This document shows positions 1 through 6,024 of a stretch of 14,080 nucleotides of DNA, one piece after another. Positions within the stretch are counted from its first letter, which is position 1, and each line of letters starts with the position of its first letter. Where the stretch lies: NCBI GenBank assembly GCA_002438545.1, contig DJPK01000051.1, forward strand, positions 1 to 14,080, written 5' to 3'. Under the pieces are notes generated by a model, which saw only the letters and a program-made list of their open reading frames with translations, searched no databases and was not told where the DNA came from. The stretch comes from Caryophanales bacterium UBA6414 (GTDB lineage Bacteria; Bacillota_I; Bacilli_A; RF39; UBA660). Position numbers and translations under genes: made by a program.

Positions 1-41
1 AAAGCAGTAATAAAAATTTTAAGCAAATTATTACTGCTTTT
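1..41. terminator. Hairpin terminator of an off-window gene
   Basis: A perfect 13-bp inverted repeat (1-13 and 28-40) encloses a 14-nt loop and ends in TTTT on the plus strand. It probably terminates a plus-strand gene whose body lies before the window. The stem is symmetrical, so it could also work in the other direction. No gene is visible from here to 131. Confidence 0.6.
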
Positions 42-99
42 CTTAATAACCACAAGGCATTGTCTAAAATTTAGCTCCCATCAAAAAGTTTAGAGCCAT

Positions 100-130
100 A
101 AAAAAGAGATCGTTGTTTGATCTCTTTTAG
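100..130 (-). terminator. Rho-independent terminator of the surface-protein operon
   Basis: A 10-bp perfect stem (102-111 with 119-128) has a 7-nt loop. Read on the minus strand it follows the lipoprotein stop codon (132-134) by a few bases and ends in a run of Ts. This is a classical intrinsic terminator closing the two-gene minus-strand operon. Confidence 0.85.
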
Positions 131-131
131 T

Positions 132-1298
132 TTACTTTGTTAATGTTTTTGATTTATGACATTCATTAATTAAGTAGTTAATTCCACTCCAGTATTCTGA
201 TGTTTTAGCATTTTGTTCATATTCTATGCCATCACCATCAAATACTACGAAGTATTTAATTAATTCACCATTAGTTTTGTCTAATTCGTTTAAGAAGTTA
301 ATACGTATAAAGTTAATATAAATATACATATCATTAAAGCCATTACCTGATTCTAACTTAAAGTTATCTTCTTTAGCATCTATCATATCCATAAGTAATT
401 TATTTAATAATTCATTGAATTTATCTTTATCGCCATTTCTTCCTGTTTCAACGATAGTTCTAACTCTTTCTCCAAGTTCTACTGTTTTATTTTTTTCTGT
501 TTCACTGAAGATAGCGTCTGGTGCTAGGTACATAAGTAATTTATCCCACCCTAATCCTTTAGCACACCATCTAGAGTTATTTTCAGTAATTATTCTACTA
601 ATTAATGAATATGTATCTAGTATTACTTCATTAGGATCTTGATCTCCTATAATAGTATTTACTAGTTCTTTGTTTTCTTCTTTTAATTGGTCTATGTTAA
701 CAATCATAAGATATTTAATTACTTCTTCTTTTGTAACTGGTAAGCCTTCTTTAGTTAATTTATTGTATATATCATCAACTAAGTTATAGAATTCTTCATC
801 AGTTAATATTTTATGATCTTCATCAGTGTTTTTATCTTCATTATTATTAGTTTTATTATTTTTATTATTTGTAGTTAATTGAATAAGTTCGTTATTGATA
901 AAAGCCCCTTTAATATTTTTTAATTCTTCTTTAGTTTCTTTATTAACTAATGTAAATTCAGTTGGTTTAAATATTTGATTATTAATAATTATTCCACTGA
1001 TATTATCTGTAAACATTATTTCTATTGGGTTAGTAATATTTTTAATTTCATTATCAATTATTACTCCATCAATTTTTGTAACAATGTTTTTGTTACTATT
1101 CATTAAACTTATATTACTAATTGGTACTAATTTAGTATCTATTAGTAAATATTCTATTTCTCTAGTAGCTTCTGTTGCTTTTGTTGAATCTACTGATGTA
1201 TCGTTTTTTACAATACTGCAAGCAGATAGGTTGGTTACAAGAATCATTGAACCAATTAGTGCTTTAATTTTTTGACTATTAATTTTTAAATTTTTCAT
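132..1298 (-). CDS. Secreted lipoprotein of unknown function
   Basis: This 388-residue protein has a lipoprotein signal peptide: a Lys-rich n-region, a hydrophobic stretch at residues 13-24, and lipobox LSAC with the acceptor Cys at 27. It should be lipidated and held on the outer face of the membrane. Residues 50-140 look beta-rich and contain three similar short units (IDGVIIDNEI at 76, ISGIIINNQI at 100, IKGAFINNEL at 129). An Asn/Lys/Asp-rich linker (143-162) leads to a helical C-terminal domain (165-388) with no motif I recognise. The ATG follows the previous stop by one base, and its ribosome site AAGGGGG (1308-1314) lies inside the upstream gene, so translation is probably coupled. It is the second gene of a two-gene operon with the cysteine-rich surface protein. 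The lipoprotein call is firm; the function is unknown. Confidence 0.85.
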   Translation of the reverse strand: MKNLKINSQKIKALIGSMILVTNLSACSIVKNDTSVDSTKATEATREIEYLLIDTKLVPISNISLMNSNKNIVTKIDGVIIDNEIKNITNPIEIMFTDNISGIIINNQIFKPTEFTLVNKETKEELKNIKGAFINNELIQLTTNNKNNKTNNNEDKNTDEDHKILTDEEFYNLVDDIYNKLTKEGLPVTKEEVIKYLMIVNIDQLKEENKELVNTIIGDQDPNEVILDTYSLISRIITENNSRWCAKGLGWDKLLMYLAPDAIFSETEKNKTVELGERVRTIVETGRNGDKDKFNELLNKLLMDMIDAKEDNFKLESGNGFNDMYIYINFIRINFLNELDKTNGELIKYFVVFDGDGIEYEQNAKTSEYWSGINYLINECHKSKTLTK

Positions 1299-1299
1299 A

Positions 1300-2808
1300 T
1301 TATTTTTCCCCCTTAGTTCTTGTATTTCCTGTTAATGTATATCCAGCATTAATTAAACTTGTGTCATTCTTTGATGAACTCCATTTGTAATCTACTGTTC
1401 CACCGATATATTGTCTAATTCTATAACGGTAGTAAGTAACTTGTCTAGTTCCTGTTGCTTTTATTACTGATGATACTTCTCTATAACAATTAGATTTATC
1501 ATTAGTAAAGTTATATCCAGATGGGCAAGTTTTATTTATATTTGTATATTTAGTTTTTTGTACTTCTTTAGAACATGTTTTATTATCACTATTCTTAGTA
1601 TAACCTGTTGGACAACTTGTTGTAGTTTGTTTAGTTTCAGTTTTTGTAGAAGAAGCTACACAACTGTTGCCACTCTTAGTATAACCAGATGGACATCCTA
1701 CTGTAGTAGTAGTTGTAGTTGTTTCATTTCTATAACCTGTTCTAGTTGCATTATATGAACAATCATATGGAATATTTTTTAGAACAGGAGCACAAGTGCT
1801 ACATGATTGAACTAGTTGTTGACTATAACAAGTTTTTGCCACTCTTTCAGTATAATTATAAGGTACTGAAATTGTTTTACTGTAATTACATGTGAATCCA
1901 TTTTGACTTGATAGTGTATATCCATCGTATGTTTGAGGACATGACGCTGGGTTAGTAGTCGTATTTGTTGTAGTATTTTTTTGGTAGTTACAAGTAAATC
2001 CGTTTTGACTTACTAATGTATATCCATCGTGTGTTTGAGGACAAGCTAATGGTTTAACTTGTTCATTACCTTTTATAGTTTTATAACATTTAGTGCCATC
2101 ACTAGTCATATTATAACCAGATGGACAACTTATTTCATAACTTACATATTCTTTGTTGTATACTGTTTTATCATATGTGTATGTTTCATTTACAGTTTTA
2201 GTTTCAACTTCACGATAATTTGTTCTAGTAATTTCTATTCTAGACCATTCGCTCCATTTACCAAAATCTGTCCAATGTCCACCAGTTACTCTTTTATATT
2301 CATATTCAAGTTGAACATTATTATTGTTATTATTATTTCTTTCACAAATTGTTGTATTACAATAATCATAGCATCCCATTATTACTGTAATATAATCTTT
2401 TTCTTCGCCACATTCTAGGTATACTTTCATTTGATATTCATTATCAAGTTTTTCAACCATGACATATGAGTTTTCTACTGAACATGATTTGCCATTCTTA
2501 TCTTTTAATTCAAGTAATAATTTTTTTTCATACATTTCTTTTAATGTAATTGTTTTAACATCACCAACGTTTTGTGGTAATCTTTCATTGGTAAAGTATT
2601 CTTTACCTGCTTCTTTCATTCTAAGAATATTTTCATAGAATATCTTATCTGTTAGTGCATTAAGTGAGTTATTAATGTTATCTATGTTGCTATTTAGTCC
2701 TTTACTAACTGATGTTAGTAACCATAATGCAAATATTGCAAAGATAATTACTATAATTAATTTAATAAAGAAACTAGTTAAACTTCCTTTTTTGTTATCT
2801 TCGTCCAT
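1300..2808 (-). CDS. Single-span, cysteine-rich repeat surface protein (pilin-like N-terminus)
   Basis: The protein is 502 residues from the ATG at 2808. That start is chosen because AAGGGGG (2817-2823) sits 8 nt before it. A GTG six codons upstream is in frame but overlaps the ribosome site. A short charged N-terminus and a membrane span (about 15-33) are followed by a helical, pseudopilin-like region (40-155; motif LPQNVGD, Cys 109, 133, 146, 150, 155) and a seven-Asn run (158-164). The rest is a long outside region with WSEWS at 185-189 and six cysteine repeats of the form CPxGY or CPQTxDGY (starting at 228, 256, 290, 372, 399, 428). I count 21 cysteines, all outside. Similar CPxGY proteins with a pilin-like N-terminus occur in gut Firmicutes, but their job is unknown to me; adhesion or surface assembly is inference. 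First gene of its operon. Confidence 0.8.
   Translation of the reverse strand: MDEDNKKGSLTSFFIKLIIVIIFAIFALWLLTSVSKGLNSNIDNINNSLNALTDKIFYENILRMKEAGKEYFTNERLPQNVGDVKTITLKEMYEKKLLLELKDKNGKSCSVENSYVMVEKLDNEYQMKVYLECGEEKDYITVIMGCYDYCNTTICERNNNNNNNVQLEYEYKRVTGGHWTDFGKWSEWSRIEITRTNYREVETKTVNETYTYDKTVYNKEYVSYEISCPSGYNMTSDGTKCYKTIKGNEQVKPLACPQTHDGYTLVSQNGFTCNYQKNTTTNTTTNPASCPQTYDGYTLSSQNGFTCNYSKTISVPYNYTERVAKTCYSQQLVQSCSTCAPVLKNIPYDCSYNATRTGYRNETTTTTTTVGCPSGYTKSGNSCVASSTKTETKQTTTSCPTGYTKNSDNKTCSKEVQKTKYTNINKTCPSGYNFTNDKSNCYREVSSVIKATGTRQVTYYRYRIRQYIGGTVDYKWSSSKNDTSLINAGYTLTGNTRTKGEK
1891..2044 (-). repeat. 102-bp-period tandem repeat inside the cysteine-rich protein gene
   Basis: Two near-identical DNA segments, ending in GTTTGAGGACA at 1931 and 2033 on the plus strand, are offset by exactly 102 bp. 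They encode two CPQTxDGYTLxSQNGFTC units 34 residues apart. Nucleotide identity is high only for these two of the six protein repeats, which points to a recent in-frame duplication. Confidence 0.75.
2317..2337 (-). repeat. Asn-codon run (seven AAT/AAC codons)
   Basis: Seven consecutive Asn codons (six AAT, one AAC) lie between the pilin-like region and the repeat region of the cysteine-rich protein. It is a possible slippage site; length changes by whole codons would stay in frame. Confidence 0.8.
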
Positions 2809-2816
2809 ATTTAATT

Positions 2817-2823
2817 CCCCCTT
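2817..2823 (-). promoter_or_regulatory. Ribosome binding site that fixes the start of the cysteine-rich protein
   Basis: AAGGGGG on the minus strand lies 8 nt before the ATG at 2808. It rules out the longer GTG reading, which would start within a few bases of the site. The lipoprotein gene downstream has the same heptamer (1308-1314) 9 nt before its ATG. Confidence 0.8.
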
Positions 2824-2840
2824 CACGAAAATCGCTCTCT

Positions 2841-2869
2841 ATATTAACATATTGTTATATATTTGTCAA
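2841..2869 (-). promoter_or_regulatory. Sigma-A-type promoter of the surface-protein operon
   Basis: On the minus strand a perfect -35 box TTGACA (2864-2869) is followed by a 17-bp spacer and the -10-like box TAATAT (2841-2846). The transcript would start about 25 nt before the ribosome site. The perfect -35 suggests good constitutive expression. No operator is obvious. Confidence 0.75.
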
Positions 2870-3007
2870 CATTTTTTTGCAATTTATAGAATAAATGTAC
2901 GTTTTTATAAGAAAACAATTATTATTTAGTAAATATATGATTTATTAATTATTTGATAAATATTTGTCTATTTTGTGTTAAGATTCTTTATTTTAGTAGA
3001 GGGGATA

Positions 3008-3016
3008 TGGTATTAT
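3008..3016 (+). promoter_or_regulatory. Possible extended -10 promoter for the thymidylate kinase gene
   Basis: TGG followed directly by TATTAT (3011-3016) forms an extended -10 element 22 nt before the ATG at 3039. No convincing -35 box is seen 17 bp upstream, so the call is tentative. The region 2870-3007 between the divergent promoters is plain AT-rich DNA. Confidence 0.4.
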
Positions 3017-3038
3017 TATATAGAGAGTAGGTGAACAA

Positions 3039-3729
3039 ATGAAAAAGGGAAAATTAATTGTTGTAGAGGGAACAGATTGTTCAGGAAAAGAAACTCAAAC
3101 TAATTTACTTATAGAAAAACTTAAAAATAATGGAATAAAAGTTAATAAATATAGTTTATAGTTTTCCTAATTATAATAGTACAACAGGAAGAATTATTGG
3201 TGGTCCTTATTTAGGAAAAGAATATATATGTGAAGGATGGTTTAGTGAGGGTGCTAGCAATGTAGATGCTAAAGTATCATCTTTATATTATGCTGCGGAT
3301 AGAAAATATAATATTGGTATAATTGAAAAAGACTTAAAGAATGGCTATAATGTAGTGCTTGATAGATATGTATATTCTAATATGTCTCATCAAGGTGGAA
3401 AACTTACTACTAAGAAAAAAAGAGATGAGATGTTTTCTTGGATTGAAAAATTGGAGTTTGAATTACTTGAATTACCAAGAGCGGATATAAAAGTGTTTTT
3501 ACATATGCCATATGAAGCATCAGTTAAACTTAAGGAAAGTAGAATAAAAGATGAAAAATTAGATCAATTAGAAAGTTCTAAAGAGCATTTATTACATGCT
3601 GAGAGAGCTTATTTAGAGTTAGCAAAGAAGTATGACTTTTATGAGATAAAGTGTGTTAATAATAATGGTATAAGAACTATTGTTGATATTAATGAGGAAC
3701 TTTATAATTATATTTTAAAAGAGTTATAG
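3039..3729 (+). pseudogene. tmk: Thymidylate kinase (dTMP kinase) gene, frameshifted by a 7-bp duplication
   Basis: Thymidylate kinase phosphorylates dTMP to dTDP with ATP. The N-terminal frame from the ATG at 3039 (ribosome site AGGTG just before) carries the P-loop (EGTDCSGKET) and hits a TAG at 3159-3161 after 40 residues. The protein continues in another frame from about 3162: FPNYNSTTGRIIGGPY, then the DR motif LDRYVYSNM near 3358, ending at TAG 3727-3729. The break is a tandem copy of TATAGTT (3150-3156 and 3157-3163). Removing one copy restores an unbroken 227-residue kinase reading KYSFPNY across the join, a normal family length. The second part has no P-loop and no in-frame ATG near its beginning, so it should be inactive alone. 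It stands alone between a divergent operon and a terminator. It is a real disruption or a sequence error; the family is recognised with confidence. Confidence 0.85.
3150..3163 (+). repeat. 7-bp tandem duplication disrupting tmk
   Basis: TATAGTT occurs twice head to tail (3150-3156 and 3157-3163). Because seven is not a multiple of three, the reading frame shifts and a TAG is met at 3159-3161. Confidence 0.9.
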
Positions 3730-3735
3730 ATAGTA

Positions 3736-3765
3736 AAAGGTAAATTGAAGAGATTTACTTTTTTT
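3736..3765 (+). terminator. Terminator of the thymidylate kinase gene
   Basis: A 10-bp stem (3736-3745 with 3753-3762, one G-U pair) has a 7-nt loop, and the 3' arm merges into a run of Ts. It lies just after the stop at 3727-3729. Confidence 0.7.
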
Positions 3766-3770
3766 AATTT

Positions 3771-3791
3771 AAAAAAACTAGCTAGGCTAGT
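3771..3791 (-). terminator. Terminator of the zinc-ribbon/PrsW operon
   Basis: The 6-bp inverted repeat ACTAGC/GCTAGT (3777-3782 and 3786-3791) has a 3-nt loop. On the minus strand it is followed by seven Ts (As at 3771-3777). It sits just after the stop of the protease gene and faces the tmk terminator, so the two transcripts converge and end within about 60 bp. Confidence 0.7.
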
Positions 3792-3797
3792 ATGTAT

Positions 3798-4583
3798 TTA
3801 TTCATTTTTTCTTCCACATATTGGGCAAAAATTACTATCTACGATATGTCCACAATTAGGACAATAATTGTCTTTGTATTTCATCTTTCTATTTATAGAA
3901 GATATTTTTTTAATTTTTTTAATTACATAAACATAAACAAATATTACAAATATGAAGAATAATATTATAAATATTGTTCTTTCACTAAATAAACAATAGT
4001 CGTATATACCATGTGTTATTGTTGGGACAAGAATGCTTAATATAATATTTTTAGTTTTTATATCTTTTCTATTGTTTAAGGAGCCTATTTTAGATAGTCC
4101 TAAATAATACCCCATAAACATTCCATTGCAAGCATGTCCTGGAACTGCTAGTAGGGCTCTAATAATTCCAGTAACAATACCATATTGATAAACATATAAT
4201 AGATTTTCTAAGCACGCAAATCCTAATGATACAAATATACAATATACAATGGCATCATAAAATTCATCAAAGTTTTTATCGTTATATGATATTTTATAGG
4301 CGATAAGCCATTTGCAAAATTCTTCTACTAAGGCAACACCTATAAAGACATGAATGGCTAATTCAATTAAATTTAGATTTTTTGTATCTGCTGCAAATAT
4401 TGGAAATATAAGCTCTAGGATAATACTTATAATTGTAACGAGAAAACATGAACCCATTCCTCCGAGAAATAGTTTTATTAATAATTTTGTGGGTTCTTTA
4501 TTTTTATCTTTTTTATAAATAAACATTCCTATTAAAAACACTGGTAAAATGGATATAGTAAAAAGTATTAGTTCTTGTATCAT
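3798..4583 (-). CDS. PrsW-family intramembrane metalloprotease with C-terminal zinc ribbon
   Basis: A 261-residue, highly hydrophobic protein with about seven to eight likely membrane spans. The PrsW signature residues are present in order: EE(F)CK at 87-91, the DEFYDA...LEN segment at 106-127 with E126/N127, VPGHA with H150, and THGIYDY with H191. In Bacillus subtilis PrsW makes the first cut in the anti-sigma factor RsiW, so this protein is probably a membrane site-1-type protease; its substrate is unknown. After the last span a basic stretch leads to a zinc ribbon (Cys 241, 244, 253, 256), probably cytoplasmic. It is second in an operon behind another zinc-ribbon membrane protein with only 4 bp between them. 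The best ribosome site, GGAG, lies inside the upstream gene about 13 nt from the ATG, which is long and suggests coupled translation. The family call is strong. Confidence 0.9.
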   Translation of the reverse strand: MIQELILFTISILPVFLIGMFIYKKDKNKEPTKLLIKLFLGGMGSCFLVTIISIILELIFPIFAADTKNLNLIELAIHVFIGVALVEEFCKWLIAYKISYNDKNFDEFYDAIVYCIFVSLGFACLENLLYVYQYGIVTGIIRALLAVPGHACNGMFMGYYLGLSKIGSLNNRKDIKTKNIILSILVPTITHGIYDYCLFSERTIFIILFFIFVIFVYVYVIKKIKKISSINRKMKYKDNYCPNCGHIVDSNFCPICGRKNE

Positions 4584-4587
4584 AATA

Positions 4588-5697
4588 TTATTTGAACTCC
4601 AATGAATTTATGATAGTGTTGTATGTATTTGAACATATTTTATTAGTGTCAGAATTAATTTGAAATTTTACTACATAAATAGTGTCATTTTTTTCTATTG
4701 AATAATAATATTCTTTACTATAATTAGTTGTAACTGTTGTATAGTACCAAGTGTTATTGTTTATCTTTTTTTTACTTATTTCATCATATGTACCAGTATA
4801 TATATCATTTTCTAAATATTCTTTTGCATTTTTACTATAATTGTTAGGGGTTGTTGCTAATAGTTTTAGTGAACAATTTTCATCTTCACTATAATTTATT
4901 GTATAAAATCTATAATAATCATTTGAATAATTACTTATAATGAAATTGCTTGGAATAGTTATATTAAGATTATCGAGTGTATCTGGAGTTTTATAATTAG
5001 TATTATGTGCTTTATTAAGAACGTCTAAAATTGTTATTAAAGCGGCATATAATGTAATACCGTAAAATATTATTGCTATGATAACAGGTATTAGCGTTGT
5101 TCCTCCTTTTTGACTGCATATCATCATTAGTTGTTCTTTTGTTTTATCTGGATTTTCAGATTTTATTTTATCAACTTGTTCTTCAACATGTTTTAAATAA
5201 TATTTTTTAAATTGAGTTGAAGCGATAATATTGGTTATAACTGCAATAGCACCAGATATTGATTTCAAAAATATATTAGCAGTTATACTAATCGCAAGCC
5301 ATATAAAACCTAGTAGCCACATTTTTCTATATAGGACATATAATGAACCAAAAAAGAATGTATTAGTGGAAAAACCACCGTTTTTTAATTTTTCAGCATT
5401 TTTGCCAATGTAAGAATCAATTAAATATTCATTATCACTATCATTATTATATATTATATTATTTTGATAAATATTGTTTTGAGGTTGTTGTGAATTTAAA
5501 TTATTGTTTATTTGTTGATTATTAATATTTTGATAGTTTATTAGTTGACTTATACTATTAGTATTTTGATTGGTATATTGTTGATATTGTTGTGTGTTAT
5601 TTGTAATGTTTTGAGGTGAAGATAATTTTGTCCCACACACTTTACAAAATGCTTCGCCTTGATTCACTTTGGAACCACAATTAGGACAATTGTTCAT
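4588..5697 (-). CDS. Zinc-ribbon, DUF2628-like membrane protein with external domain
   Basis: A 369-residue protein in four parts. An N-terminal zinc ribbon (Cys 4, 7, 18, 21) is followed by a Gln/Asn-rich linker (about 28-88). A membrane region resembling DUF2628 follows: YIGKN at 96, then NTFFFGSLYVLYRKMW at 112-127, with spans at about 127-158 and 203-226. The last part is a C-terminal domain (about 240-369), beta-rich and probably outside the cell, beginning with ITIPSNF. The first three parts match a common architecture in low-GC Gram-positives whose role is not known. The ATG at 5697 has the ribosome site AAGGAAG upstream and an extended -10 promoter. It is cotranscribed with the PrsW-type protease, so it may be the substrate or regulator of that enzyme (inference). 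The external domain resembles in outline that of the protein at 7821-8981. Confidence 0.8.
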   Translation of the reverse strand: MNNCPNCGSKVNQGEAFCKVCGTKLSSPQNITNNTQQYQQYTNQNTNSISQLINYQNINNQQINNNLNSQQPQNNIYQNNIIYNNDSDNEYLIDSYIGKNAEKLKNGGFSTNTFFFGSLYVLYRKMWLLGFIWLAISITANIFLKSISGAIAVITNIIASTQFKKYYLKHVEEQVDKIKSENPDKTKEQLMMICSQKGGTTLIPVIIAIIFYGITLYAALITILDVLNKAHNTNYKTPDTLDNLNITIPSNFIISNYSNDYYRFYTINYSEDENCSLKLLATTPNNYSKNAKEYLENDIYTGTYDEISKKKINNNTWYYTTVTTNYSKEYYYSIEKNDTIYVVKFQINSDTNKICSNTYNTIINSLEFK

Positions 5698-5730
5698 AAT
5701 TCTAAATACTTCCTTTCTATTATAGTTAAT

Positions 5731-5739
5731 ATTATAGCA
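5731..5739 (-). promoter_or_regulatory. Extended -10 promoter of the zinc-ribbon/PrsW operon
   Basis: On the minus strand TGC is followed directly by a perfect TATAAT (5731-5736), 34 nt before the ATG at 5697. The -35 region is weak, as is usual for extended -10 promoters. Confidence 0.65.
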
Positions 5740-5775
5740 TATATAGTTCTGTTTTTGTGATTTTTTAATTATATA

Positions 5776-5806
5776 TTGTTTAAAAAAATTAAATATATGA
5801 TATAAT
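5776..5806 (+). promoter_or_regulatory. Promoter of tRNA-Arg
   Basis: A perfect -10 box TATAAT (5801-5806) is preceded by TGA (extended -10). A partial -35, TTGTTT (5776-5781), lies 19 bp upstream. The tRNA begins 13 nt after the -10 box. It may also feed the gene cluster downstream, since no other promoter is visible before it. Confidence 0.65.
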
Positions 5807-5818
5807 CATTTTAGATGT

Positions 5819-5895
5819 GTCCTCGTAGCTCAGTAGGATAGAGCGATTGCCTCCTAAGCAATAGGTCGTTGGTTCGATTCCAATCGGGGACGCCA
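5819..5895 (+). tRNA. tRNA-Arg (anticodon CCT)
   Basis: A complete 77-nt cloverleaf with the CCA end encoded. The acceptor stem is GTCCTCG with CGGGGAC (one T-G pair), the D stem GCTC/GAGC, and the anticodon stem ATTGC/GCAAT around loop CTCCTAA. The anticodon is CCT at 5853-5855, the variable loop has 5 nt, and the T stem-loop carries TTCGATT. It reads AGG, a rare arginine codon in such an AT-rich genome. All stems pair, so the gene should be functional. Confidence 0.97.
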
Positions 5896-5907
5896 TATAA
5901 GTAAATT

Positions 5908-5930
5908 AAGTTAAATATTTTTAACTTTTT
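5908..5930 (+). terminator. Weak hairpin after tRNA-Arg
   Basis: An 8-bp perfect inverted repeat, AAGTTAAA/TTTAACTT (5908-5915 and 5920-5927), has a 4-nt loop and is followed by TTT. The stem is AT-rich, so termination is probably partial. It lies between the tRNA and the operon that may depend on read-through. Confidence 0.5.
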
Positions 5931-5940
5931 ATATATATTT

Positions 5941-5946
5941 GGAGGT
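5941..5946 (+). promoter_or_regulatory. Strong ribosome binding site pointing to an out-of-frame ATG
   Basis: GGAGGT is the best Shine-Dalgarno sequence in this stretch and lies 4 nt before the ATG at 5951. That ATG opens only a 21-codon frame ending at TAA 6014-6016. The adjoining frame is open and continues into the Ig-like protein, so the site probably served that gene before a small indel. Confidence 0.5.
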
Positions 5947-6024
5947 CAAGATGTTACTTTTAATAAGGCTAATAATTTTGATGAAGATGATGATACTAGT
6001 AGAAATAGTAAGATAAAGTTTAAT

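Noticed and set aside
1891..2044. CRISPR-like or intergenic repeat
   Set aside because: There are only two copies, both within an intact coding frame and encoding protein repeats.
2239..2256. True thrombospondin type-1 domain at WSEWS
   Set aside because: The motif is present but the conserved CSxTCG and cysteine spacing of TSP1 repeats are not, so only the motif is reported.
2059..2418. A 119-codon open frame on the plus strand opposite the cysteine-rich protein gene
   Set aside because: It is the reverse of Lys/Asn/Glu-rich coding sequence, giving a Phe/Ile/Ser-rich nonsense protein with no ribosome site. The same applies to other antisense frames at 415-642, 1084-1275, 1558-1758 and 9808-10014.
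3162..3729. Downstream part of tmk as an independent functional gene
   Set aside because: It lacks the P-loop, has no ATG near its beginning and no ribosome site; a GTG at 3355 would give only the C-terminal half.
5819..5950. Integration site of a mobile element at tRNA-Arg
   Set aside because: No integrase, no repeat of the tRNA 3' end in the window, and the downstream genes look like an ordinary operon.
5951..6016. A 21-codon leader peptide after GGAGGT
   Set aside because: The encoded peptide is a featureless hydrophobic string, and no attenuator-type alternative hairpins follow. The adjoining frame reads as a natural extension of the next protein, so a frameshift explains it better.
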